A DNA stretch of 64,000 nt from Antedon mediterranea. Taxonomy: Eukaryota; Echinodermata; Crinoidea; Comatulida; Antedonidae. The translations under genes were made by a program, and so were the position numbers. The stretch lies in the NCBI RefSeq assembly GCF_964355755.1, contig NC_092679.1:16856932-16920931 (forward strand), read 5' to 3'. Within the stretch, counting starts at the first letter, position 1, and every line of letters begins with the position of its first letter. The notes under the pieces were generated by a model. The model had not been told where the DNA came from. It was given only the letters and a program-made list of their open reading frames with translations, and did no database searches. Shown one piece after another: positions 13,801 to 25,800 of the stretch.

Positions 13801-16800
13801 GATACCTATCTGCTGTTGACATTTTGGGTCATGTACTATTCTGCTATTGGTTGATTATATGTGCCCTGTACATGTATGTCATCATAGGTGTATGAATCAT
13901 CAAGGTACATAATAATCTATTCTATTTATAATCCTATGGTAAATTCAGGAATTGATTTTTTTTTAATTCATTAGCTATTTATTTATTATTTTAAGTTGTT
14001 TATCATTTTTTGTTTGTTTAAATAATAATATTTCATATCTTAATATTTGTTTTGTGTTTTTCCTTCAGATCAAAATTTCACAAATTAAAATTCGGAACTG
14101 ATCCTTCTGGGGAATTAAAACCACCAACGTTTGAAGGAGGTATGTATAAATTTATACTTTGATACTGTGTTTGAATTAAGAATAAATTCTTAAAGATATA
14201 TTGTCCCCTCAAAAAATTATTTTATACATTTTTTAATGAATATCCAAAAATTGGATCAGAAAAAAAAAATTTTTACATGAAAAAAAATTTCAAATTGACT
14301 GGAAATCAATGGGTTTTTAAAAGAGCCAAAATATTAAAACCAAAGCACTATCAGTGTCAGGCAAAAATCGGAGACAATTTTAGACTTACTCATGATGGAA
14401 TTTGCATTTAATTCTGAGGTAGGACTCAAACCCAGGACCTACAGATCACTACCCGACGTTCATCCTCTAGATCATTAAGCTTAACTCACATTCTTGTGTC
14501 TGATTGGTAGTTGTTATTTGATAATAAATTAATAATAAACCACAATGATGCTTTTATTTTGTTCCCCATCTTTCGGATTGGACATTGAGAACTAGGAATG
14601 TGCTTAGTTGTTAGGTTTTCATCAACAGAACTATACAAAGATTACCATACAGAGTTTGGTATTTACCATTGTCTCTTATGTGATTTATTAAAGTGGTCAT
14701 TTGTTCGTCACACCTGATTTTATTTCTTTTTTTTTTTAATTTTCAGATGATATAAGTGAAGATGACTCTGTTATCTCTCCAAATGCACAAGTCAATTTCA
14801 AACAAGGAAGGCAGTTACTTAGGCAGTAAGTAATCCTTATGTGTGTCACATGACTGATATTGTGTAAACAAATGCAGTGGGAGCGGGGATGGTTATTGTA
14901 TTACAAATTGTAAATGAAACATAAATTATAATGTCACCTTTCTTTATGACTGACATTGACAACCTATTGTTCATGGAACCATAGCAATACACTGTTGTGT
15001 GACTGTTATACACAAGTGGTTGTGATACAGTGTCGTGTGCTACCTGTATCATAGGAACAATGTAAAGATCTGTCTACACTATCAAACTTTATGTGACAAA
15101 AAAATGTGATGTGCCCATATATGGATCACACTTTTTCTGTCAAACTAGTTTGATAATGTAGACAGAGCTTAAGAGACACTATATGGATTCTAACCTTACT
15201 GATCCCATTAATTAATTAATTTGATGCCAAAAATATAATGCTTACCTTATTAAAGTGATTCTTACCTTAGTGAAATAAGGAGGCAAAGAGTATTACTCGT
15301 ATAGACTGCCTCCTCTCATAGTGTTTATGTGCGAGTCATATGTACGTTTAAAAGTTTTTAGTGTTGGGCTTGAAACAATGTGGTAAAGGTAATAAATTAT
15401 CTCTACTAAAGGTATTAAACCGGGATTTACACAACTTAAAACGATGACCTCGCCATAATACATAATTTACCTCTGTTTAAACTTGTTTCAGATATTTACA
15501 AGAGATTGGTTATACCGACACAATCCTAGATGTACGATCAAACCGAGTGCGGTCTTTACTTGGCCTACAGTCCGGTGAACAGAATTCAAATAATGTAGAA
15601 AGTGATGGTACCTCACCTGTAGAGCCATTAGTGAACGGAGAGAGCCCAGCAAAACCAAACCGATCAGACCCAAATGCAATTAAAAGGTATTGTAATGTAT
15701 AATTATTCCATTAATATACTATATAAATAATGTATAAACTACATTTAAATCCATTTGATTTTTTAATTTTGTATCATATCCTGTTCATTATTGTTTCACA
15801 TTTAAACAGGTTTTTATCAGATAAAAAAAAACGTTGAGCTATTCTTTAGAATGACGCATGGTGGAAAATAGTGTGTAGTATTTGCCATTTATAACTGCCC
15901 TATCCTGCAGCCAATTTCCGAGTGCAGTATTTTTAACGGGCCTAGCCTGACAATTTTTAAACTCCACTCCCAAAGACTTGTAATAGGTATCCCAATGAAA
16001 GCGCACAGAGGGGTATCACTTTTGAAATATTGACGAAATTCGAAAAAGTAGTATGACTTTGATGTTAAATAAATCGTATTCAATCTTAATTAATACTTAC
16101 AAAATTTATATTGTTTGAAAGTACTTGTTTTAATCTATGTATAAGTGTGTTTATAATTAAAATTAATGAATTAGTTGCCGAGAAAATGCGATTTTAAAAC
16201 GGTTCTAAAATCCCGTCGAGCCGATTTCCGCGCGTTGAAAACCTCATCGGAAAATCCCCATCAGTTTTCAAAACACGATCGCACGATTACCATTGGAGCT
16301 AGCGGATTAATTTTTGTTGTATGTTATCAGGCTTTAAATAAGCTTTAATTTGATACGAAAATCGTCTTCTATAAATAGGTTTTTCGTAACGAAAAGGTAA
16401 TTTTTGTGACAAAAATCCAATTTTGATTCACCGTTTATGGAAAAATATTATGGATTTTGGTATTAAATTATAGCTAAATCTACATTGAAATCGATAAAAC
16501 ATAGTTTACAAACGTATTGTGCATGGTAATTGAGCGAACTACATTTTAAAATGGTGCATGAGGCGTAAATCCCGTTCAAAATTTTAAAGATCCAACCATT
16601 ATAATCCGGTGAATATTGTAGTGAGTAAAATATTGTACTCTAAAATACGCGCGTGTTTGTTGTGGCGTTTTCCGTTAAATACATTAATGCACCCTATCAG
16701 CGAATGGTACGTTCCATATTTTGAACACGTTGTTTAGTTTTCCTCGCTCGAGTTCGACCGGCTCGACGCGAGATGTGTGACAGCAGCGATGTCGGAGATT

Positions 16801-19800
16801 GACATGTCCTTTTCCGTCGTAGAATATCTGGTTTTACACATTAATTTAACAACTTAAAATTGATGTAATGTGCGGAAGATTTATTATGCAAGTATACAAT
16901 GCAAATGCGTTAGGTTAAAATGTACCGAGGAAATTTATTAAGCTAATTTACCAACGTTACATTTGACTCTGTATACGGCGGCCGAAAGTCATTAACTGCG
17001 ACCGAAATACTTTAACGGAGCGACTACTGATCGCGAGTAAGCCGTGACTTGGCCTAAACTTTAGCTCCGTATTTCAATTTAATAACGTAATAATACGAAA
17101 AGAAAACAATTTTTATAATGTTATATATACTATTCAGGTAAACAATTAATTGTTTTAATTAACATTGATTATTTTAAATGAGTTTATTTTGACCCATACT
17201 GTGCGTTTGCCTTAAAAGAGCATATTTTACTTAGCAGCCCGGCTTAGATTTGGTGTCATAATCATATGGGCCTAAAATCTTGTTTTACGTATTCAAAAGT
17301 TATATATAATAGTATTTATGATTGAAATTATAAATATAAAGTATATTAAAATATTCTAATAATTATACTTACCGAAAATTAGTGTAAAAGAAAGGAAACA
17401 GTACACACCGTTTTTAACATACTTTTTCATTTTTTCTTTTTATAATTTTAAATTTCACCATTAAAACAATTTTTTTTTTTCATATACACATCTAAAATAT
17501 ATTTATTAATGAAATATACACTACATTCTAACAAGTACAAAAAAAAATTCAATGAATTAGTACAGTAGTTCAAAAGTTACAGATCATTGAAAAATAGCAG
17601 TTTTTTCATTTTTTTAGGGAATTCCAGCAAAAATGGGCGTTAAATGCTTTCCTACCACTTTGCGGACCAATAATTTAAAAAATAGGTTTCGTTGAGGCTC
17701 CAAAAAAAATAGAGTTGTACAGTCTATATCGTGCCTAGCTTACCTGGATAAACCAACATAAGCCTCTCTCTCCGACGAGAGGTAAACATTACGAAAAGAA
17801 GAACATTAATAACATTAATTTTTCCCCACCCCCGTCGGATAATGGATCAGTCCGCCACCAGTACGCCCTCAAGTGAGACACACCCACTTATCATCGTCAT
17901 CATTTCTTTTCGTAACGTCGTTGTGTACGTACGTCTTTTCTGAACACATTCCTGGAATTCCTGAGGAATTTGCGATAAAGACTTTATACTGTAGACTGGA
18001 AGAGAAGAATAGAGCAAGAAAACGAAGCTAAGTGTAGTAGATCGTTATCTTGTGGTTGGATACGTTTAGAATCGTTACCCTTGGCTAGTTGCCAGGAGTT
18101 AAAATTTAGCGTTGTAAGCCGTTATCCAGTGTGTTTCACCTGGATAGAAATACTGGAAGATCTTTTGTTGTTCGTTAGGCTAGTGGGGAAAAGTAGGTCT
18201 GTTAGATCACCATGCCTAAGCAGGAGTGTGTTAAATGTAGGGGTCCCCGCTCTACCGTGAAGTGGGACCGCCACTTGGAGTGCATAAATTGCCGCACGTG
18301 TACCGAGTTGTCGCCGTGCGATGTTTGTGTCCGCTGGACACCGTCCAAGTTCAAATCGCTCACTAGGCCTAAAGAACGCACGGAAGCTGTACCACCTCCG
18401 GAGGTGGGTACCGCTGATACGGCAGGCCCTCCTGTCGTTGCGCCGGAAGTTAGCCTTCCAGATATGCCTGCACCGGCTGCGGCCTCTGCGGTTCCGGGGG
18501 TGAATGAGATTTCTCCGGGGTTACTGCAAGCCATTGTTGCAGCTGTGAGAGCTCTGCCGAGGGATGAGCCTGAGGTACCCTCTCAGATTAGACCTCCTCC
18601 CCAGATTCCATACATTGATGTTGGCCCACAGCAGACCTCGTTTTTCGATGGTTCGTCCGTCCGGCAAAGGGACTACGATAGTGACAGGACGATGGCCTCG
18701 CTCTCTGACGATGATAGAGATAGCTTACGAGAGCAGGCCGGGCCAGGGGAGGAAGGTCTGCAGGCGCTAGTTATGCGGACGGTCCCCGCGGTGCTGTCCT
18801 TTCTCGGCGTCGATTTCACGTATCGCGAGCCTAAACATACTCCTTCGTCTAAGCGGTTTTCCACTTTTGGCGTACGCACGCCCTTTAAGAAGGTATCTTC
18901 GTGCCCGGTTACGCCTCTCGATCCAGAACTTGTGGAACGTGTGGAGCTGATCGCTAAGGAGTCCAAGATTCGTAGGCCTATGCCTTATAGCCTGTCATCG
19001 GCTTTTCCGGTGCCGCAGAAACAATTCGAACTGTACATCGCGGCGCCGAGCGTCCCGGAGGCAGCGAAGGAACGGGTCCGTGAGGACCAGAACCTGGACC
19101 CGTCCAGGACTAATTTTTTGAAGCCTTCGGAATCCCGCACAGAGGACGTCCTTACGTCCGTCGACAGGGCCGCACGCGAGACGCTTAGAGCCGCCTCTAT
19201 GGCCGGGTACTTGCTATCCTTTCTGGCTGATCCAGAACATCCGCCCCAGGGCGATTCGGACGTGATAGCTCTACTACAGCAGATCATGGGCCTGGTTGTT
19301 GATCAACAGGCAACGATCTCATTATCTGCGGCCGCGGCCCGTCGCGTTAACGTCTTGGGTGCAACTGACATCGCACCGACCGATTTCCGTAGGTTTACTA
19401 CGTCTGACTCCTTCGGGGCGCAGGACTTGTTCTTTGGCTCCTTCTCACAGAAGGAAGATAAATGGGCCCGTGAGAGGGAAGCTCGTCGGGAGACAAGAGC
19501 GCGCTTCCCGCAAAAACGCCGAGCTAGCAATTCACGCTCAAGGACAGCCGCACGACCGCCGCCTGCCCCTGCTGCTCCTCAGCAGATGCAGCCTCCCCCG
19601 CCGCCACCGGCTCAGCCTATGCAAAGTCAGGCTTCTACATCAAGACAGGCTTCACACCCCCCTCGCGGAATGCGAAATAGGGGTGGCAAAGGCGCCACCA
19701 ACAGGAGTGGTCGCCGGTATTATAATGTGAAGCGCCGGTGACGGCTTGGGGGCGCCCGTCCCTCCAAGCGAGGGCGGGCAGGTGGGGGGTCGCTTGAAAC

Positions 19801-22800
19801 GGTTTTCACGGGTTTGGGAGACCCTGACCACAGACAGATGGGTTCTCTCCACCGTGACACACGGGTATCGTATCGAATTCTCGAGCCCTCCGGTGAGCGG
19901 AGGTGCCCGGCACACGAGGATTCCGTCAGAGCCGGAAAAGAGTCAAGCGCTCATGACGGGCCTCGAAGCACTGCTCCAGAAAGGAGCTGTGGTGCATGTT
20001 CAAAAAGAACAACTTACGATCCCGGGACACGAATCCACCGTTTTCCTCGCCCAGAAAAAATCGGGCGATTGGCGACCCATCCTAAACCTCAAAAGTCTGA
20101 ACAAGCGGTACATTCGGCCCCGCAGGTTCAGGATGGAGACTGTCTCATCTATCCTGTTGGGGCTAAGACGAGGGGACTGGGCAGCCACAATAGACTTGAA
20201 AGACGCGTACTTTCACGTGCCTATTGCGCAAGAACACCAGAGTTGGCTGCGCTTCCGCATTCACGATCAGGTATACCAATTCGTAGCTCTGCCGTTCGGC
20301 CTCTCAACGGCCCCACGAGTGTTTACTCGTCTAGTGAGAACCCTGGCGGCGTTCTTTCATCAACACGGCATCAGAGTGTTCATGTACTTAGACGATTGGT
20401 TGATCGTGGCCCAGTCCAGGGACCAGCTGCTGAGCAGCTTATCTTTTGTCCGCCTCGTGACGGAACAAGCAGGGTTCATAATAAACGAGGAGAAGTCATG
20501 TCTTCTCCCTTCTCAGAACCCTCTGTATCTCGGAGCCCAAATAAATTTGGTTACGGGCCGTGCGTGCCCATCCATCGAGCGTGTGGCCAAGGCAAGAACT
20601 GCAGTGCTACATCTTATCAATGCTCAGGCTCCGACGGCGTACGACTGGCTACGCACCTTGGGGTCACTGGCCAGCTTCGTCGCCCTCGTTCCGTTCTGCC
20701 GGTTAAGGATGCGGCCTCTACATCTGCACCTTCTGGCAGCATACCGCCCAAGATCAGACTCTCTACACAAGGTGGTTCCAACGAATGCGTTCATTATCTC
20801 GCATCTCGAATGGTGGCTCGTGGAAGACAGGTTACTTGTGGGCACACCTATACAAAGGTCAATTCCGGAGGTCCGTGTGGAAACGGACGCATCCGAAGTA
20901 GGCTGGGGCGGTCACATACCGTCTCCGGACATTCGCGTCTCCGGCCTCTGGTCGCCCGAGGAGACGCGCGCCCACATCAACCTGCTCGAACTTTGGGCAG
21001 TCGAGCGCTCATTGGAGGCTCTTCTTCCCCATCTGGCAAATCGCCATGTTCTCGTCAATTCCGACAACACAACCGTCGTGGCATACATAAACAGGCAAGG
21101 GGGTACACGGTCCCCCACGCTATGTTGCCACACGTGGACGTTGCTAATGTGGTGTATAAGACACAACATCCAACTGTCAGCGGCCCACATTGCGGGTCGT
21201 CTGAACATAGTGGCGGACGCACTGTCCCGTCCACTTCTACGTCCTACGGAATGGCGTCTTCTTCCAATAATCGCCACCCAGATCTTCAACCACTTTGGGC
21301 GGCCCCATGTAGATCTGTTTGCGACGTCAGGCAACACGCAGCTCCCGACGTTCTGCAGTCGATATCGGGATGCACATGCGTGGGCGGTGGATGCCCTGTC
21401 CATACCATGGGACAACCTTTGGGCATATGCCTTTCCACCGATTTCAATACTGCCACTGGTCCTGACGCACATTCAGCGCCATCAATGCCGAGTCCTACTA
21501 ATAGCGCCGTATTGGCCCAGGCAGCCGTGGTTTCCACTGCTTCTAGGCCTTCTGTACGATCAGCCGTTACGTCTTCCGATTCGGAACGACTTGCTGACGC
21601 AGGGCCGAGCTCGGTTTGCTCTACCGAACCTCATATCCCTCGACCTGACTGTATGGCCATTGTCAGGGATCGTTTCAGAGACTCAGGCATTCCAGATGGT
21701 CCGGCCGCCCTCGCGGCGAAATCCCGACGGGAATCCACTCTTGCTGTCTACAATAGCCGATTAAAACACTTTTTCGAATGGTGCAAGCGCCAGAAGACCG
21801 ACCCTATGAAAGTGACTTTGGGCCAGGTCTGCGCTTTCCTACATTACCTGTTTGAGTCAGGTCTGCAGGTTCGCACCGTATCCGGCTATCGGTCTGCCTT
21901 GGCTGCAGTAATTCCGAATTTTAAAGACGGCTCGACCATCTCTTCATCCCCTGCAATTTCCAGTTTGCTTCGCGGGATGTTTCGAGAACGGCCTCCTACT
22001 AAGGCCCTGATTCCACGTTGGGACGTCAATGTCGTCCTAGCCGCTCTTATGCGTCCACCCTTTGAGCCCCTGAGTAGGGCATCACTTTACAACCTGACTC
22101 TCAAAACTGCCTTTTTGATTGCACTAGCCTCGTGCAAGCGCAGAGGTGAACTGCATGCTCTTTCTCTGGAGCCAGGGCACATCAGGTTTGAACGGGGTGG
22201 CGCGCGGTTGGTTTTTAGAAAAGATTTCCTTGCAAAATCTCAGACATTGAACTTCTCGCCGCCGACTGTGTTTATTCCCACCATTGCTGCATATTCAGGG
22301 GTTGAGGAAGACAGACTTTGGTGCCCGGTGCGGGCACTAAAGTTTTACATCAAACGCACAGAGTCCATTCGGGTCTCAGCGTCACATCTGTTCGTATCGA
22401 CAGTTGCACCCTTCCGACCGGCTGCTCGGTCGACGCTGGCAAACTGGGTCGTGGCAGCCATCCGGGCTGGTTACGACTCCACAGATACGCCTCCTCCGGC
22501 ACATATGCACCAAGTGCGTGGCATAGCCGCTTCATGGGCGCTGTTTGCTGGGGTGCCCCTTCCAGACATCCTGCAAGCGGCATGGTGGCGATCACAGTCC
22601 ACCTTCACATCCCACTACCTGTCGGATACCTCCGCAAACCAGTCTACGGTGGCGGCTTTAATCTTGAAGCCCAGACACTAGGTATGTATGACAATGTTTA
22701 CCTTGCCTCCCGCCTCCGACTAGACTCTAGTCCGGTGCTACACTGGCTTATGTTGGTTTATCCAGGTAAGCTAGGCACGATATAGACTACACAAACCAAC

Positions 22801-25800
22801 AGTGGTGTTGGTAGTCTATGAGTGCCGCTTACCTGGATAAACGCCCTCCCTACCGTCCCCTCAGGCAGGTGGTCTTGAGAAATGATGACGATGATAAGTG
22901 GGTGTGTCTCACTTGAGGGCGTACTGGTGGCGGACTGATCCATTATCCGACGGGGGTGGGGAAAAATTAATGTTATTAATGTTCTTCTTTTCGTAATGTT
23001 TACCTCTCGTCGGAGAGAGAGGCTTATGTTGGTTTATCCAGGTAAGCGGCACTCATAGACTACCAACACCACTGTTGGTTTGTGTAACTCTGTGATATCT
23101 ATAGGTTTAACAAAATTCAAAACTTTTAACTAATTATTGTAAAAGTTATAACCTTTTAAAAATGCTTCCAATTTCAACTGCAAAAAACACCATTTTTAGG
23201 CAAAAAATCGTATATTTTTTTACCACTTTAAATAACCATAACTTTAGAACGGGTAATCGGATTTCAATCATTTAAATCGCAAAATGCTAATTACATTAAG
23301 TTCTTTATGGTTAACTGAAAGAAAATGTAAAAAAATTAATCTGAATTTTTTCATTGGGATACCTACTTGTAATAAGACTTTGTTTATGTAGAACATCTTG
23401 TGATGTTTGTGTTGTTTACAGGATTCCCACCTTTAAGAAAGATAGTGAATGAATTTATCCTTGTAAATTCACCTAAATATAAAAAAAAACTTTTTATTAA
23501 AAATGGAAGTGGCAATTCATTGAATAGAACAATCTTTCAACGTATAAAAATATCCTTCCCATTCATAAACTATGACATTGCTAGAAAAGAAATAGACTAT
23601 AAGAATTACAAAACGAATTACTCTTTAGTGTTCTCAATTTAGTTTCTGTTTTTGTATCAAAAGATCAGCCCCTTTTTTTGTGTTTTTTTTATGGGCATTT
23701 TATCACAATAATATTATTTTCACTTGGCAAGGGCATAATTTGAGATAAAATCCTGAAAAAGTCAAAAATACAAATTGATATAAATCGCCTTCATACAATC
23801 AAATGTGCAATCTTATCATGAAAGCTATTTTTACCGTTGAACAGTGAAATTTCACTTGTGTAAAACAGAAAGTACTCGTCGGTACTTCTAATATTTTGGC
23901 AACTTATTCAATGTAGTCGTGACACCCCTTTGATAACCTGTACGTTTAGATATGCACTTAAATCTGAACTATAAATCATTTTAGTATCCTGTTTTTCTTT
24001 CTTTTTCTATTCAATGATAAGTTGGTATTCTTATTATGTACCTTTACTTGGCATTAATGTCATTTTTAATACCCTAAAAAATTCAGATGTACTGTAAGCT
24101 CACCCTGAGTTTTGATTAATTAATTTTACGCACACACAGGAGCACACGGTTTCATAGACAGTATGAAATTGGTATTAAACGTGGTTCCCACTAGTACGTC
24201 AAGCAACGTAAGAAAATGCCCTTCAAATAATTGTGTTTTCCCCTGCGTCAGAAAATCAAAACCTGATTGTTGTACTTCAACATTGCCGTAGACTTTAACC
24301 TGGTTTACTCCACATACTTTTGAGTACGTGTTGTACTACTGTATTTTTCCACTGTTCGTTTGCGTTGCTGCATGAAATCAAACTGATTTGATTTCTTGTA
24401 GCGATGTTTTGCAGCACTGTTGCGTCATTCGTTCCCACTTGTGATTGCGCAAATATAGCACTCTGCGTCGATACGTCACTGCATTGTGTTCTAGTGGGAA
24501 TCACACTTTAGACTTACACATTGTTTTCAAGAACACAATTTTGTACAATTGCTAAAAATATTATCTGTTGATATAAGTTTGCGGTACACCACGTATGTCG
24601 ACGTTTCGATCAATATGCTTTGATCGTCCTCAGGAGTGTGAATGCAGAAAGTCATGTACCGCAAACTTTTGATTTTGATTTTTGCCATGCAAATTACTAA
24701 ATAAATGCGTGAATCTCACAAAAATAAATGCATATTTAGTTCAATTATGAGATTAAAAACAAGCAGAACTTCCTTTTGTATAGAAACTGCTATCTTGCTT
24801 ATGTTTACATTTCATTTTATAGTTGTCAGTTTCTCCCTTTATTTAAATTAATTATTTATTTTGCACGGATTGGTAAACTACTTTTAATTCCTGAGCTCAC
24901 GTTCATTCTGTTTAATTAAGATACTAATCACTTAGTAGGAAAGATGCGATATTGATTAATATTTGGTTTGATGTTTTATTCATCTTTTTCATCATTTTTC
25001 ATATTAATTTATGACATGTTTTGTACGGAATCTAAATTAAAGTTAAATTACGATTTTCTTGCTACCAGATTCCGGCTTCAGTCTGAATGTTTAGACTTAG
25101 ACTCGCGCTTATTTGATCAGATTTATAAAACAAATAAATTAATACAATTAATAGAATCCAGTAATAGGTTGTTGACAGATTTGTTTATATTATGTTAATT
25201 AGGCAAGATAAAAGAATACCTAACCAGTTACCCGAGGGCGTATTAGATAATGTTCTTTCGTCGTTTGAATTACTTGGAAGTGAAAACGTTGAAGAAACCG
25301 AAAATGGTGACCTAGAAGATGGCGGTACAGCAGATGACGAGGCTGATGATAGTATGAACAAGAATATGGCAACTATTATTAAAAGGAAAAAGGTAATTTA
25401 ATTTTTTATAATAATTGTTACATAATATACATACTACAAGAGAAAATGTCTGTATGTATCGTTTTTTTAAAATAATAATATTTTTTGTTTGTATAGTGCC
25501 ATTCCAACGATCATTGATCATGGCGTAGACTTGCCCAAGTCTGTAGTTATTGTTTTTTTTATGTTAGTCCACCAGTCGGCTTTTTGATGTTTGTCTGAAA
25601 ACTACAAGTTTACAACAAGCTCAAGTAGTATACGTATGGAACACCATTTGTGCCAAAATATTTATCTTTTTACTAATATTAAGTCAAAACTCCGTCTAGA
25701 ACCTAGATTAAGCTCTAGGCCTAGCTGTGAATAGGTTGGTGCTGTATCTTAGGTTAATGCCTAACATTGCAGTGCAATATAAAAAGTAGGGCTAACATCT

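Larger units (their letters stand above)
10786..14068 (+). other. Striatin intron 2
   Basis: Contains the second array of the 190/175-bp repeat family (about 11435-12070) and a 0.65-kb foldback element (12750-13400). The remainder is AT-rich with no recognised exon. Confidence 0.8.
17722..23086 (+). mobile_element. Complete DIRS-type retrotransposon
   Basis: A 5.37-kb element with the split-repeat architecture of DIRS1-like elements. Inverted terminal repeats of 169 bp (17739-17907 and 22878-23046) appear identical. A downstream internal complementary region (22745-22842) carries the reverse complement of the left terminus followed directly by that of the right terminus, as expected for a circular intermediate. 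It encodes a Gag-like protein, RT/RNase H plus a methyltransferase-like region, and a tyrosine recombinase, all uninterrupted. No target duplication is seen, as expected for recombinase-mediated insertion. It is clearly more GC-rich than the surrounding intron and lies in the same orientation as striatin. Apparently identical repeats and intact frames suggest a recent insertion. Confidence 0.95.
15985..23364. mobile_element. TIR DNA transposon (non-autonomous) hosting a DIRS insertion
   Basis: Left end AGGTATCCCAATGAAA (15985-16000) and right end TTTCATTGGGATACCT (to 23364) are perfect inverted repeats of 16 bp. They are flanked by the 9-bp direct repeat ACTTGTAAT (15976-15984 and 23365-23373). 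Without the DIRS element it is ~2.0 kb (15985-17721 plus 23087-23364) and has no transposase-like ORF. A 9-bp duplication is typical of Mutator-like elements, but the short TIR is not, so superfamily assignment stays open. Confidence 0.82.
15957..23460. repeat. Dispersed repeat split by the nested transposons
   Basis: Sequence left of the insertion (CACTCCCAAA at 15964-15974) and right of it (AAGACTTTG…CATCTTGTG…CACCTTTAAGAAAGATAG) forms one continuous repeat once the insertion and one target copy are removed. The uninterrupted relative lies at 57902-58000. The repeat's own identity is unknown. Confidence 0.75.

Noticed and set aside
18202-22943. Antisense and alternative-frame ORFs across the DIRS element
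   Set aside because: GC-rich coding sequence lengthens chance ORFs. Only the three + strand frames carry recognisable domains.
15957-23460. Alternative striatin exons within the nested transposon
   Set aside because: Exon 5 and exon 6 join in phase across the insertion, and all long ORFs inside belong to the DIRS element.
23400-23642. 80-codon ORF rich in Lys and Ile
   Set aside because: Begins in the dispersed repeat shared with 57902-58000 and resembles no protein family I can name; A/T richness explains its composition.
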